This document shows positions 12,301 through 20,124 of a stretch of DNA of 64,000 bases, piece by piece (positions within the stretch are counted from its first letter, which is position 1; every line of letters begins with the position of its first letter). This stretch comes from Branchiostoma floridae. Its lineage: Eukaryota > Chordata > Leptocardii > Amphioxiformes > Branchiostomatidae. The stretch covers positions 32,553,057-32,617,056 of the forward strand of contig NC_049982.1 in assembly GCF_000003815.2 (NCBI RefSeq), in the 5' to 3' direction. The notes beneath the pieces were generated by a model. That model saw nothing but the letters and a program-made list of their open reading frames with translations. It searched no databases and had not been told where the DNA came from. A program made the position numbers and the translations under genes.

Positions 12301-15300
12301 CTCTTGGGCGAACATACGCCCACAATTGTAATTTGGTTTAGAATTTCAGTTTATGTACAAAACTGCAAGAACCAAAATAAAGCTCTCATCTCTCATCTCC
12401 CATGATGGGGTATCATCACCATAAGTTTCTTTCATTTCATCAAAAGTCTCCTTTGGTGTGCGTCCTTGCGCCGGATCACTGCGCGACACTCAACTGACTC
12501 CATTTCACACCTGACTCAGTTCAAACTCCTGTAAATCAAAAACCACAATTAGTTCAGAGCTGTTTTTTGCAACATAATCTATAGAGATATGAATCATTAC
12601 ACATACACAATTTCATCTAGATCAGACAACTAGACGTGGGTCAGGGGTATTACTTATTGAACGCCCCTCGTAAGTATGTCTGGTCTCACTGGAAGGTAGG
12701 AGAGCAGCAGACATCTGTACAAAGGTTAGTTTTTGTTTGTTTGAACGTAGGTGAACAGCATATAACTCGAGAAGCTGAGTATGGATTTTTATGATATTTG
12801 GTATTTGAGTAGCGGTTGCGAAAAGGAAGGTCGAGTTCGAAAATGATTGGTGTAGCATTTTTTGGCAGGACGGTAGCGGGCCGAGTGTGTGCGTCCGTTC
12901 GTTTGTGGAATACATATCTCGAGAAGCCATTAATGGATCCTGATGATATTTGGTAGGTGGGTAGGGGTCAAGAAAACGAAGGTCAAGTTCGGAAATGGGC
13001 CCCCTAGCGGCTTCCTAAGGTACTGCAGCAAAGCTTCAATTTTTTACATTCATATAGCCCGTGGAGCTGCTTGGTCAGCTATCGACTCCGTGTGTTTGTT
13101 GTTTACAGTATCTCTGTATCGAGCCCTAAACACCGATTTGTTGAGCGTGACGTGAACCAAGTGTTTACATTCATATAGCCCGTGGAGCTGCTTGGTCAGC
13201 TATCGGCTACGTGTGTTTGTTGTTTACAGTATCTCTGTATGGAGCCCTAAACACCGATTTGTTGATGGTGACGTGAACCAAGTGTTTACATTCAAAGCCC
13301 GTAGAGCGCTGCTTGGACAGACCTCTGACCGATTTGTTTTGGGTGACGTGAACCAAATGTTTACATTCATAGCCCGTAGAGCGCTGCTTGGACAGACCTC
13401 TGACCGATTTGTTTTGGGTGACGTGAACCAAATGTTTACATTCATAGCCCGTGCAGCGCTGCTCAAGCAGTTCTTTGTTACCGTATAGAGCCCTCTGACC
13501 GATTTGTTTTGGGTAACGTGAATCAAATGTTTAACGTGACATTCATAGCCTGTGTAACGGAACCATGTTTTATATTAATGGTGGCGTAGAGCTGCTAGTT
13601 CAGCCCGTTTGTTTGTCCTCTACGAGAGAACCTCCTCCGTGTAGTACTAAAAATTCCATGAAGGTGACGAGAACCAAGTGTTTGTATTCATAGCGCATAG
13701 AACTCGCTCGGTGGAGCTGGAGGGCTGCACGAGCAACCTCCATGGAGGTCAGCTCTGTGGAGCTCCTCCATGGAGGTTGCTCGTGCAACCCCTTCTCCCG
13801 CAACCTCTTGGTCTCGAGCCGAACATGCTGCCACTGCGCCACGCGGTTCCATCAACATGTACATATTGATAATGCAAATGACGACCCATTTGCATAATTA
13901 ATGAGAAAAAAGAAACGTGTTGACGGATCATCATGATTTTTGGTATGTAGATAGCCTAAGTGAAGACTTACATAGTGGGATACTAATCATGCAAATTAAC
14001 AGCTAATTTGCATAATTAATGAGGAAAGTTTATAAATCCACTGCAGTGCATGATAGGACTTTCAAACTTGTCACATATGTATCTGAGAAAGGAAGAGATG
14101 TCAATAGGCCAAAGTCCTCTATCATCATTTACTATTCGGCCAGGCCGGAGTCTGGCAGAGACTACATGACATCTCATAGATCTTACCGGACATAATTGTC
14201 ATGACCATTGACCGCCCAACTTTCCCCACAGCCGGTCGGTCTGAGCCCGTACTCCGCACACAGGTTTTGGTAATCTCTGCACCAGTTTTCCGAGGAAGAC
14301 AGACCGTCTGATGGCAGCCGCGCCTCGATGGCAAAGAAGTCGAATCCCTGATAGTGCTGATTCGCCGTACGGAGGACCTCGAATGCATGGTTCCCGCCTA
14401 AGGACAGTGGTATTTTGTGTGTATTACGTTTGCAAGCATAGATATAAATCAAGTACGTTAAAGGATACACTGTTGGCTGTTCGCCATGCACCATCTGAGG
14501 AAGGGCCAAGGGAAATTTATTTAAATCCTTCTAACGCCTTTCGGTGCATCTCCGTTCCCATCGCCAATGTCGGTCCACGCCGTGAATTGTGAAGAATTAC
14601 AGCAGCTGCAGGTGGCTAGTCCGCAGTAATTTGCGTTCTACTTCACTCTTTGTCATGAATACTANNNNNNNNNNNNNNNNNNNNNNNNNNNNNNNNNNNN
14701 NNNNNNNNNNNNNNNNNNNNNNNNNNNNNNNNNNNNNNNNNNNNNNNNNNNNNNNNNNNNNNNNGGCTGACTCCCCTAGCGTACTATTGACTCTATTTGT
14801 CCAATTTCTACAATTAGACCACCGAACCACGGAGCCTGGTAGAGGCTAATGAATACTCAGTTCAAGGTAGAAAAGACATTTTACAGTATTTGGTATAGCC
14901 TGGCCGGGGTTTGAACCAGTGATCTACCGAACGCAAGGTGAACAATAAGTCATTTCACAGGACGAGATGAAGGTAAAACGTTAAAAATTCAAACTTTGTG
15001 GGAAGAAATTGCTCTGAATCTCTATGTAACAAAAGGCCTATAAAAAGGCCATAATGAGGCAAGATTCTACACGATACCATTCTGCTCTATAGAGTCAATC
15101 GATCGCGAGTTTAAATTTCTAATAGCTTCAAGGTATAGACCAACTTGATTTTAAACATTGTACGATTCCACATTATTGCCTTGCCGCGCATGGCGCGGCA
15201 TGGCCATGTGGCCACTATTTTCTTGGTTGGTTCAATGGTTCAATGGTTCAATGGTTCAAGCAATGTTAACCCAGCCCTTCCAAAGGCCCTTCCAAAGGCC

Positions 15301-16976
15301 CTTCCAAAGGCCCTTCCAAAGGCCCTTCCCAGTTCTCTTTCTCGAGGACAAACTTACGGCTTAGGCGACCAACAGTACATCCCCGTCAATCTTTATACCT
15401 CCCTTTTACGCATTTGATAACAGTTGTGGTCGGTACTGAAAGCCTCTTAACATCTGGTTACATCGAATGAATGAAGCGTTCGTATGGTGATATTTCAGAT
15501 CCATTGGAGTAAATATATAATCAAGTGAATTATCTCGCATAATAATTTGCATTACCTATTCATAAAGATGAAATAAATGCCTAATTAGACCAATGCATTG
15601 CATGTGAATATATAAGTAGGCAATGACGTCATCGAAACGTCTCAAGAACGTTTGACTAGGTATTTCAACGCTACCACGAAAACCCTCTGCCGTACGGCAA
15701 TCCGTAAATTTACTACCATCTTCCCACACCCGCGGTACAAAAACTATCCGGTTCTAGAGGCAAATTTACCCATCAAAATAAAGGATGTGTTTCTTTTGCT
15801 TGAAAATTGTTTAAAACGCCAGAAATTTGCCGGTGAAAACGGCGCGGCGTAAGCGGGGAGGCCGGGGCTTCGGATCGTGGTTCCACACTTCCGGCTGTTT
15901 TGATGTCATCGGCATGTTTCTCAAAGAATTCTGTGTCGATTGTATGTATCCTGAAGACTGAGCCTTTGACCTTGAAAAATGTTGAACTTGTCCTAATAAA
16001 TTTAGTGTTTACACAATGTCTACCTATTGATATTTTATCTCTTATTAGTACAAACATCTGTCTTCTATATTCTATTATCTAAGTGTAAAGTTGTACTGTT
16101 GATACAGTGTAACATCATGGCTCAACATGAAAATAATGCGACATATTCACACACTTACCTTTCACCTTGACCAAGTTGACCTTGTTATAAGGCAATTAAT
16201 ATTGCTGATATTCTATAGATGTGACATTGTTGGTAATATAAGATACCATAATGTTGTGTACATTGCAAAAGTATATGAAGTATGATATTTAATCTTCTAC
16301 AATGCGACTCAACTGGTGCAAAAAACACCATTGACTGTAACCCAAAATGTGAACTTTTAAACCCAAATTTACTTATTTCTTAAAGAATAAGGTAAGTTGA
16401 CAATTATTGTGTGAAAGGACACCAGTGGGTGCTGCATACTTCGACCCTGTGTAAAAGCATAATAAAATGCCATGAATGTTCAGAACTCTGTGGAGTGATT
16501 CTATGTAGTACATATTACGGGGAAATAAGATAAAACAAGCTTTGCAGCCTTTACTTACCTTTTCATCACCCCTCAAAAAAGGTATTTTTTTAATTTTCAT
16601 CGTTTATCGCGCAGCCGGCCATATCTGAGGGTAGGTTTTGGCAACTTTGTGGAGCCATATCTCAGCAACCCTTCAAGCTATTCGCTTAATCTAAAAAGCA
16701 TTTTACTCCTCTTGGTTAGCTCTTTCAGAAACAGTAAAAACAGTCATTGTATTGTGTTTTTGCCAAGGCACAGCATTTTGCCTTGCCGGGCTTGAAGTGC
16801 TGACCTACTTTTTCCTGACGATATCCCTAACACGCGGCAAGGCACAACTTTTTTAAAAAGATTTCTTGTTTTTGTACTACACCGAAAAAGAATGGTGGTA
16901 TATACATGGCTTTACCTGACACCAGAGCGGGTGCACACAGCACTAAGAACAGCCAAACGGTACCGGGACGCTCCAT
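318..16976 (-). CDS. Secreted EGF / C-type-lectin-like modular protein (12 exons seen)
   Basis: Likely an extracellular adhesion or recognition protein; ligand unknown. Exons in transcript order: 16916-16976, 14187-14397, 5680-5933, 5411-5515, 4331-4444, 4020-4133, 3270-3494, 2113-2241, 1685-1804, 1408-1521, 1133-1216, 318-423. Exon 1 begins [20 protein letters not shown], a clear signal peptide. Exons 2-3 form a Cys-rich region (about 8 Cys) that I do not recognise. Exons 4-6 are EGF modules; exons 5 and 6 and exon 10 are exactly 38 codons. Exons 7-8 form a C-type-lectin-like domain (GACYQF, LWIGI, YVCQ); no WND motif is seen, so canonical calcium-dependent sugar binding is doubtful. Exons 9-10 are EGF, exon 11 a short Cys-rich piece, exon 12 another EGF start. 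From exon 4 to exon 11 all junctions are phase 1. Exon 12 reaches TAA at once if not spliced at GG|GTAACT, so the 3' end is unresolved and the gene may continue past base 1. Intron 3 carries the large foldback transposon. Confidence 0.85.
451..620 (-). mobile_element. Penelope-type repeat fragment with decayed hammerhead motif
   Basis: This stretch matches the arm of the complete Penelope-like insertion at 24984-25665: the same words ACATCCAGGTAA, CTACAACTGGAT and ACTTCCGGACGTTTCGAGTGA occur in the same order. On the minus strand it reads CUGAAGA, a GAGUGA/UCACUC hairpin, GAAAC and GUC (about 540-585), a hammerhead core. Only two base pairs of stem I remain next to the core, so it is probably inactive. 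Only one arm is present. It lies in an intron of the EGF gene. Confidence 0.7.
621..1132. other. Intron sequence, no gene seen
   Basis: Intron between exons 11 and 12 of the minus-strand EGF gene. An imperfect inverted repeat is visible around 888-1112: AAGGTGCCCTTTCACTGCACTTGCGTCAAGC-like sequence on the left and CTTGACGCAAGTGTAGCGCAAG on the right, probably a small foldback element of about 225 bp. Nothing else is recognised. Confidence 0.5.
2845..2940 (-). repeat. tRNA-derived SINE-like sequence (Leu/Ser type)
   Basis: On the minus strand the sequence has an A-box-like GTGGCCGAGCGGTC followed about 50 bases later by a B-box-like GTTTCGAACCCC, the internal promoter layout of a tRNA. The ends do not form a clear acceptor stem, so this is more likely a tRNA-derived SINE than a tRNA gene. 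It lies in intron 7 of the EGF gene, which also holds a GGCCGGGCC repeat near 2707 and a run of about 22 C at 3070-3092. The rest of the 2242-3269 intron shows nothing. Confidence 0.5.
3463..3586. repeat. 62-bp tandem duplication over a splice acceptor
   Basis: Bases 3463-3524 are repeated almost exactly at 3525-3586. The unit contains the first about 32 coding bases of the lectin exon, its CAG acceptor, and about 30 bases of intron, so the minus-strand transcript meets two copies of the same acceptor in a row. Only the downstream copy continues into the open exon. Confidence 0.85.
3600..3816. repeat. (TGAG)n minisatellite
   Basis: Long runs of the 4-base unit TGAG with interruptions. The complement reads as endless Thr-His-Ser-Leu codons, which explains long open frames here that are not genes. 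Located in the intron between EGF-gene exons 6 and 7. Confidence 0.95.
4531..5277. repeat. (TGAG)n minisatellite, second block, with gap
   Basis: Same 4-base unit as at 3600-3816, covering about 750 bases and interrupted by an assembly gap. True length is unknown because the assembly broke here. Located in the intron between EGF-gene exons 4 and 5. Confidence 0.95.
4687..4786. other. Assembly gap, 100 N
   Basis: Exactly 100 N inside the TGAG minisatellite, the usual placeholder for a gap of unknown size. Confidence 0.99.
5934..6197. other. Intron 3 flank before the foldback element
   Basis: Intron sequence of the EGF gene between the acceptor of exon 3 and the mariner-type insertion. AT-rich, no feature recognised. 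Confidence 0.6.
6480..9870 (+). pseudogene. CR1/L2/jockey-type LINE, endonuclease plus reverse transcriptase, broken
   Basis: The decoded pieces match a non-LTR retrotransposon ORF2. First the apurinic-type endonuclease: [19 protein letters not shown] and VTETRF near 6700-6800, GGGVAVYI near 6885, LCGDFN near 7140, GASDHNCV near 7300. Then a linker, then reverse transcriptase: [10 protein letters not shown] near 8635, [10 protein letters not shown] near 8800, [14 protein letters not shown] near 9010, [14 protein letters not shown] near 9180 and the catalytic GYADD near 9275. The frame changes near 7085 and 7415 and again near 8970 (one-base loss), and a 652-bp transposon interrupts the reverse transcriptase, so it cannot encode a full protein. 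A matching LINE 3' end lies at 12060-12399. Confidence 0.85.
7961..8612. mobile_element. PIF/Harbinger-like MITE inserted in the LINE
   Basis: Imperfect terminal inverted repeats (GCACACACCAGTT at 7965 and AACTGGTGTGTGC at 8596) are flanked by direct TAA copies at 7958-7960 and 8613-8615, the 3-bp target typical of PIF/Harbinger elements. Removing the element plus one TAA joins the LINE reading frame exactly, from KNL to [10 protein letters not shown]. No transposase is seen in its 652 bases. Confidence 0.75.
9885..9975 (-). repeat. Class II tRNA-like sequence (Leu/Ser type)
   Basis: On the minus strand TTGGCCGAACGGTTTGC resembles a Leu/Ser tRNA A box, and GCGGGTTCGAATCC resembles a B box, with a long variable-arm-like segment between. 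No acceptor stem pairing is evident. It sits directly downstream (minus sense) of the polypurine tract of the Ty3/gypsy fragment, so it is either part of that element's LTR or a separate SINE. Confidence 0.45.
10011..10030 (-). other. Polypurine tract and LTR start of the Ty3/gypsy fragment
   Basis: Read on the minus strand, AAAGGAAAAGGGGGAG is followed within a few bases by TGTAACAG. A purine run directly before a TG is the usual 3' boundary between internal region and 3' LTR. Position and strand agree with the integrase reading frame that ends at 10129. Confidence 0.55.
10129..11613 (-). pseudogene. Ty3/gypsy fragment: RNase H tail plus integrase
   Basis: An open minus-strand frame of about 490 codons holds the end of RNase H ([17 protein letters not shown]), the HHCC zinc-binding part of integrase (H...H near LGGHLG, then CETC), the DDE core ([26 protein letters not shown]) and the C-terminal GPFEVLRR segment. 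Gag, protease and reverse transcriptase are missing: the frame meets a stop just upstream of the RNase H piece, at the edge of the LTR-like block at 11615. It is a 5'-truncated retroelement in the opposite orientation to the LINE. Confidence 0.9.
11615..12036 (+). repeat. LTR-like block with polyadenylation signal
   Basis: The block begins TGTGATGGG and ends ...CCGCTACA, with an AATAAA near 11900, matching the layout of an LTR in plus orientation. It abuts the broken RNase H frame. No clean target duplication is visible. It could instead be retroelement internal sequence. Confidence 0.4.
12060..12399 (+). repeat. LINE 3' untranslated end
   Basis: AT-rich sequence ending in AATAAAGCTCTCATCTCTCATCTC-like repeats directly before the right mariner arm. 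A polyadenylation signal plus a short tandem tail is typical of CR1/L2/jockey LINE 3' ends. It is probably the tail of the LINE at 6480-9870, separated from it by the gypsy and LTR insertions. Confidence 0.55.
12720..14170. repeat. Dispersed repeat family region
   Basis: Stretches here recur at 18890-19160, for example GATTTTTATGATATTTGGTA (12784 and 18973), GTGTTGACGGAT...CATGATTTTTG...TATGTAGAT (near 13918 and 19074) and CGGCCAGGCCGGAGTCTGG (14137 and 19129). No protein is recognisable. The region lies in the second intron of the EGF gene. Confidence 0.65.
13100..13560. repeat. Tandem array of about 75-115 bp units
   Basis: Five degenerate copies of a unit carrying GACCGATTTGTTTTGGGTGA, CGTGAACCAA and TGTTTACATTCATAGCCCGT. 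The two units around 13300-13450 are nearly identical. The open frames on both strands across it are products of the repetition, not genes. Confidence 0.8.
14398..16915. other. EGF-gene intron 1
   Basis: Contains the 100-N gap at 14665-14764, a GGTTCAAT short tandem near 15228-15260, and five copies of the 12-base unit CCTTCCAAAGGC at 15278-15335. Otherwise AT-rich sequence with no gene recognised. Confidence 0.7.
14665..14764. other. Assembly gap, 100 N
   Basis: Exactly 100 N between the signal-peptide exon and the second exon of the EGF gene; a further exon could be hidden here, although the phase of the two visible exons already fits. Confidence 0.99.
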
Positions 16977-17516
16977 CCTGCACGGCGGTCAACTCTAAAA
17001 TGAACAACAACGTACAGTCTTGTACTTTGTAACTGTTTCTTATCCTCAAATGGCTCTAAAGTGGAATGTTTTATTTTTCCTGGTCATAGTTGTCATAAAC
17101 ATTCCATTACCACATATTTTGATATTTCGAACATTCAAACATTGTCCATACACCATGCTCTCTTTATGGCAACGTTCAAACGCGTCACTCCAGGTACAGT
17201 ATATATACCGGGAAACAAATTTACTGGTGTATTTGATAAATAGTGTAATCAGGCAAAGTGCATTGTTTTTTCTGTCCGCAAACTGATCGCTAGGGGAGAA
17301 GTTCAGGGCATATGTGGAATGTATATCTTTCTGGTCCGTCATTTTGCACAGTTTGTAGAACTCCATGACCTCATACATTTGCCTATGGCAAGGAGGTTAT
17401 ATAGAGATCCTTGATTTGCCAAATAATGTTAACCTTAACGATCGACGAATTATTAATGTTTCTCATGGATTATACAATTTAGGTCCTTGTTTGCATGAAT
17501 CGTATCAGTTGATTAT
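16977..17516. other. Upstream flank of the EGF gene
   Basis: Presumed promoter side of the minus-strand EGF gene. I see no convincing TATA box or regulatory motif and no coding sequence. Confidence 0.4.
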
Positions 17517-17611
17517 TATCTTTACGTAAGGTACGTCGATGTAGGTTAGACATCCAGGTAATAAGATACACCAAAAGGTAGTTACTCAAGCAACTGGATA
17601 TGGTTTTGAAA

Positions 17612-17660
17612 CGGTCAGACGTTTCGGAAAGTATCCAATATCCTTCGTCAGTGACACTGA
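17612..17660 (-). ncRNA. Hammerhead-like motif, degenerate copy
   Basis: Minus strand reads CUGACGA, a weakly paired stem II region, GAAAC and GUC in the correct order and spacing. Stem II is disrupted compared with the plus-strand copy at 17911, so activity is unlikely. Confidence 0.45.
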
Positions 17661-17910
17661 AGCTGAGATCTGGAAGAAACAGGTCAACTAAAACAACAGG
17701 AGCTAATTGACTCTTTTGCATTAACTGTGTCTTAGCCTTGCTATCCTTTGAAATCCAAATTGTCTTCAGCCTGACTTTGGCTTACCTTTGTTTTCTTTGG
17801 AACCCAAATTGTCTTCAGTCTAAATTGTCTTACAACGTTTCCTATTGGACAACTCAAATTTTCTTCATTCATAGTTAGAGTATAAAAGACCTGTTTATTC
17901 CAGATCTATT

Positions 17911-17960
17911 CAGTGTCACTGACGAAGGATAGTGGATTCTATCCGAAACGTCTGACCGTT
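17911..17960 (+). ncRNA. Hammerhead ribozyme-like motif (type I, short stem III)
   Basis: Plus strand: GUCA, CUGACGA (17919-17925), stem II GGAUAG paired with CUAUCC around a UGGAUU loop, GAAAC (17945-17949), GUC (17950-17952), then UGAC. The GUCA and UGAC flanks pair to give four base pairs of stem I. All invariant core positions of the hammerhead are present. GAAAC runs directly into GUC, so stem III would be minimal or need a dimer. Confidence 0.65.
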
Positions 17961-18015
17961 TCAAAACCATATCCAGTTGCTTGAGTAACTCCTTTTTGGT
18001 GTATCTTTACGTAAG

Positions 18016-20124
18016 TAACGGAAGTATGAAAATCTTAGCAAAAGAGGCTTTTGCAATTTTACTTAACTTAAAAACGCTGCAAGTTCGAAGTTCCCGTCAT
18101 ATACCACTACTACCACTATGAAATTATATCATTTTCTCATCAATTATGCCAGAACAGGAGATATCACAACCGGAAGTTCCACCGCAGTACATTAGAAAGC
18201 CGCTAGGGGGCACCATCGAAATTGCCTTTCGCTTTCCGACCCAACTACCAAATATCATAAGGATATTTCCATGGTTTCTCGAGTAATGTTGTCTACAAAC
18301 AAACAAACAAACAAACACACACACACAAACACCTTCTGACTGAAGTTCTGAGCGAAGATATTATAATAAGCAAAACCAGATTAACGGTAATAACTATCAT
18401 GGCAGCTTACTACAAGATTATATTATGATTCCTACGTGGAGAAATATCCTTTAGACTATGTACAATTGTATTCCTGGGGGTCTGTAGGTCAAGAAGGTAC
18501 ACCTGCATTTTACATGTTTTGCTCTTACTATTTTCTCGGTAGTCGGTATATATAAAAGCTTACGGAATTAGTCATACATGTGACCATACATGTTGTTCAG
18601 AGGCAGTCTTCTCTTGGTTTCCTTATCAATAAGCATTTGGACCTCCCTTCAGTAAATGATTTTGAACATTTGACGTTATATGAAAGCCTCAATTGCCATT
18701 GAAAACAAGATGTGGTATGTTAAATCAGACTATAGTAGTCCTTAGTTACCACACCATTGCTCTGTAAAGCTCTATTTAGCTACCAGAGGGCGCTTGCAAG
18801 TTCATGAAATGTCGAGAATTGAGCAAGTGACCTAGATTCTCTCAATCCCATAGCCCCGTTTACCTCATTGGACATATTTACCTTCGCCAAGAAGGTTATA
18901 TTTTCGGTTAAGGCCTCATGTTGTGTCCCTATATGTAGGTTAACAGCATGTAAGTGAGTATCTGTTGATTGATTTTTATGATATTTGGTATTTAAGAAGC
19001 GGTTGCGGAAACGAAGGTCGTGTTTGAAAATGGTTGACGTAGACCTCATTTGCATAATTAGAGAAAATATTAACGTGTTGACGGATTGTCATGATTTTTG
19101 TTATGTAGATGGCCTATCATTTACTACTCGGCCAGGCCGGAGTCTGGTAGAGACTACACGATTTTGAAAAAGCACTATGAAAGTTGCGCTGGAAAGTATC
19201 AGAACAGTGTACATAATTTCATTGTCACCTTCGCCAAGAAGGTTATGTTTTTGGTAGCGTTTGTGGGGAACATACGTTCATGCAGTCGTTTGCTATTGGG
19301 GCAGCTACTCTTTAGCAATACATGAATAAGACCTTAAAGTCTTGAATAAAGGCATGATTATTTGGCGAAGGAATGTGTTCGTGGAACTCTAGTTTTGCAA
19401 TTATTTTTGTATTTCCCTCTTAAATCAGACTGGCTTTTGACTACTAAGTATTGGTATAAAACAAGAAAGTCAAACAAGACAATGAACTACTTAGCACTGT
19501 CGAGTAGGTCCCATTTTTTTAAATTGATACAAATCATCTCCCATACAAAAATATACAAATTTCAGACAACTTTATACAAAATTGTAAATACTTAATATAC
19601 AATTTGCCATCATGTTAATGTTACTTCTCCTTACAGCTTGCTTTTTTAAAAAGTTTACAATAATTTACACTTGAAACGTTACAGTTTGAAGAGAAATCGG
19701 TATCCCTTTTCTCAAAATTCTTCACACGGGAAAAAATATGATTTCATGGATAAAATCATACATTTGATTCTGATCACCAGCATTGTAACCTTCAGTCTTA
19801 CTACTGTATCTAAAAAGGCACATCATACAGTCCAAGGCAGTGTCTCTTAAACATTATATACACATGAAACTATTCTTGTCTATGTCTGTGATCTACTGCC
19901 CAATGAGAATACATGTATGTGTTCTATCTGCCTTAAATGAAGTCACAGATGCAGTGAACTGCCCAGTCCTAGTCTAGTTAGTGGTGCTGAAAATTTGGGT
20001 ACATGTAAATCTTCCTTGTTGGAAATTATACTTAAATTCTGCTACGGAATGGATTCTACCCACACAGATAAACTTTTAAGCTACACCTTAGAGAGGTCCC
20101 ATTGGAAGATGAGAGAGCATAATA
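18016..20124. other. Intergenic region with dispersed repeats
   Basis: Between the EGF gene and the coiled-coil gene. A second copy of the repeat family of 12720-14170 lies at 18890-19160, and a CAAACAAACA/CA short tandem at 18297-18330. The 20000-20124 end is presumably the 3' UTR of the minus-strand coiled-coil gene. No other gene is seen. Confidence 0.6.

Larger units (their letters stand above)
6198..12670. mobile_element. Mariner-type foldback element carrying nested retroelements
   Basis: The ends CGAGGGGCGTTCAATAAGTA (6198) and its complement ending at 12670 are flanked by TA on both sides, the mariner target duplication. About 270 bases of each end are the same sequence in opposite orientation (6198-6470 and 12400-12670), far longer than a normal mariner terminal repeat. 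The left arm encodes [15 protein letters not shown], which resembles the N-terminal helix-turn-helix region of mariner transposases; the right arm carries the mirror copy. No catalytic domain is present. The interior is a LINE, a Ty3/gypsy piece and an LTR-like block, so the element is non-autonomous and composite. It lies in intron 3 of the EGF gene. Confidence 0.85.
17531..18001. mobile_element. Penelope-like foldback insertion with hammerhead motifs (type B)
   Basis: The 471-bp element is flanked by the same 14 bases TATCTTTACGTAAG at 17517-17530 and 18002-18015, a clear target duplication. Its outer about 120 bases on each side are inverted copies (ACACCAAAAGG...CAACTGGATATGG and the mirror). 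Each arm contains a hammerhead-like core, minus at 17612-17660 and plus at 17911-17960. No open frame remains in the middle; TATAAAAG occurs at 17880-17888 just before the plus-strand motif. Family assignment rests on similarity of layout and core to 24984-25665, which still encodes a Penelope protein end. Confidence 0.75.

Noticed and set aside
13192-13526. Open frames of about 100 codons on both strands
   Set aside because: Products of the tandem array at 13100-13560.
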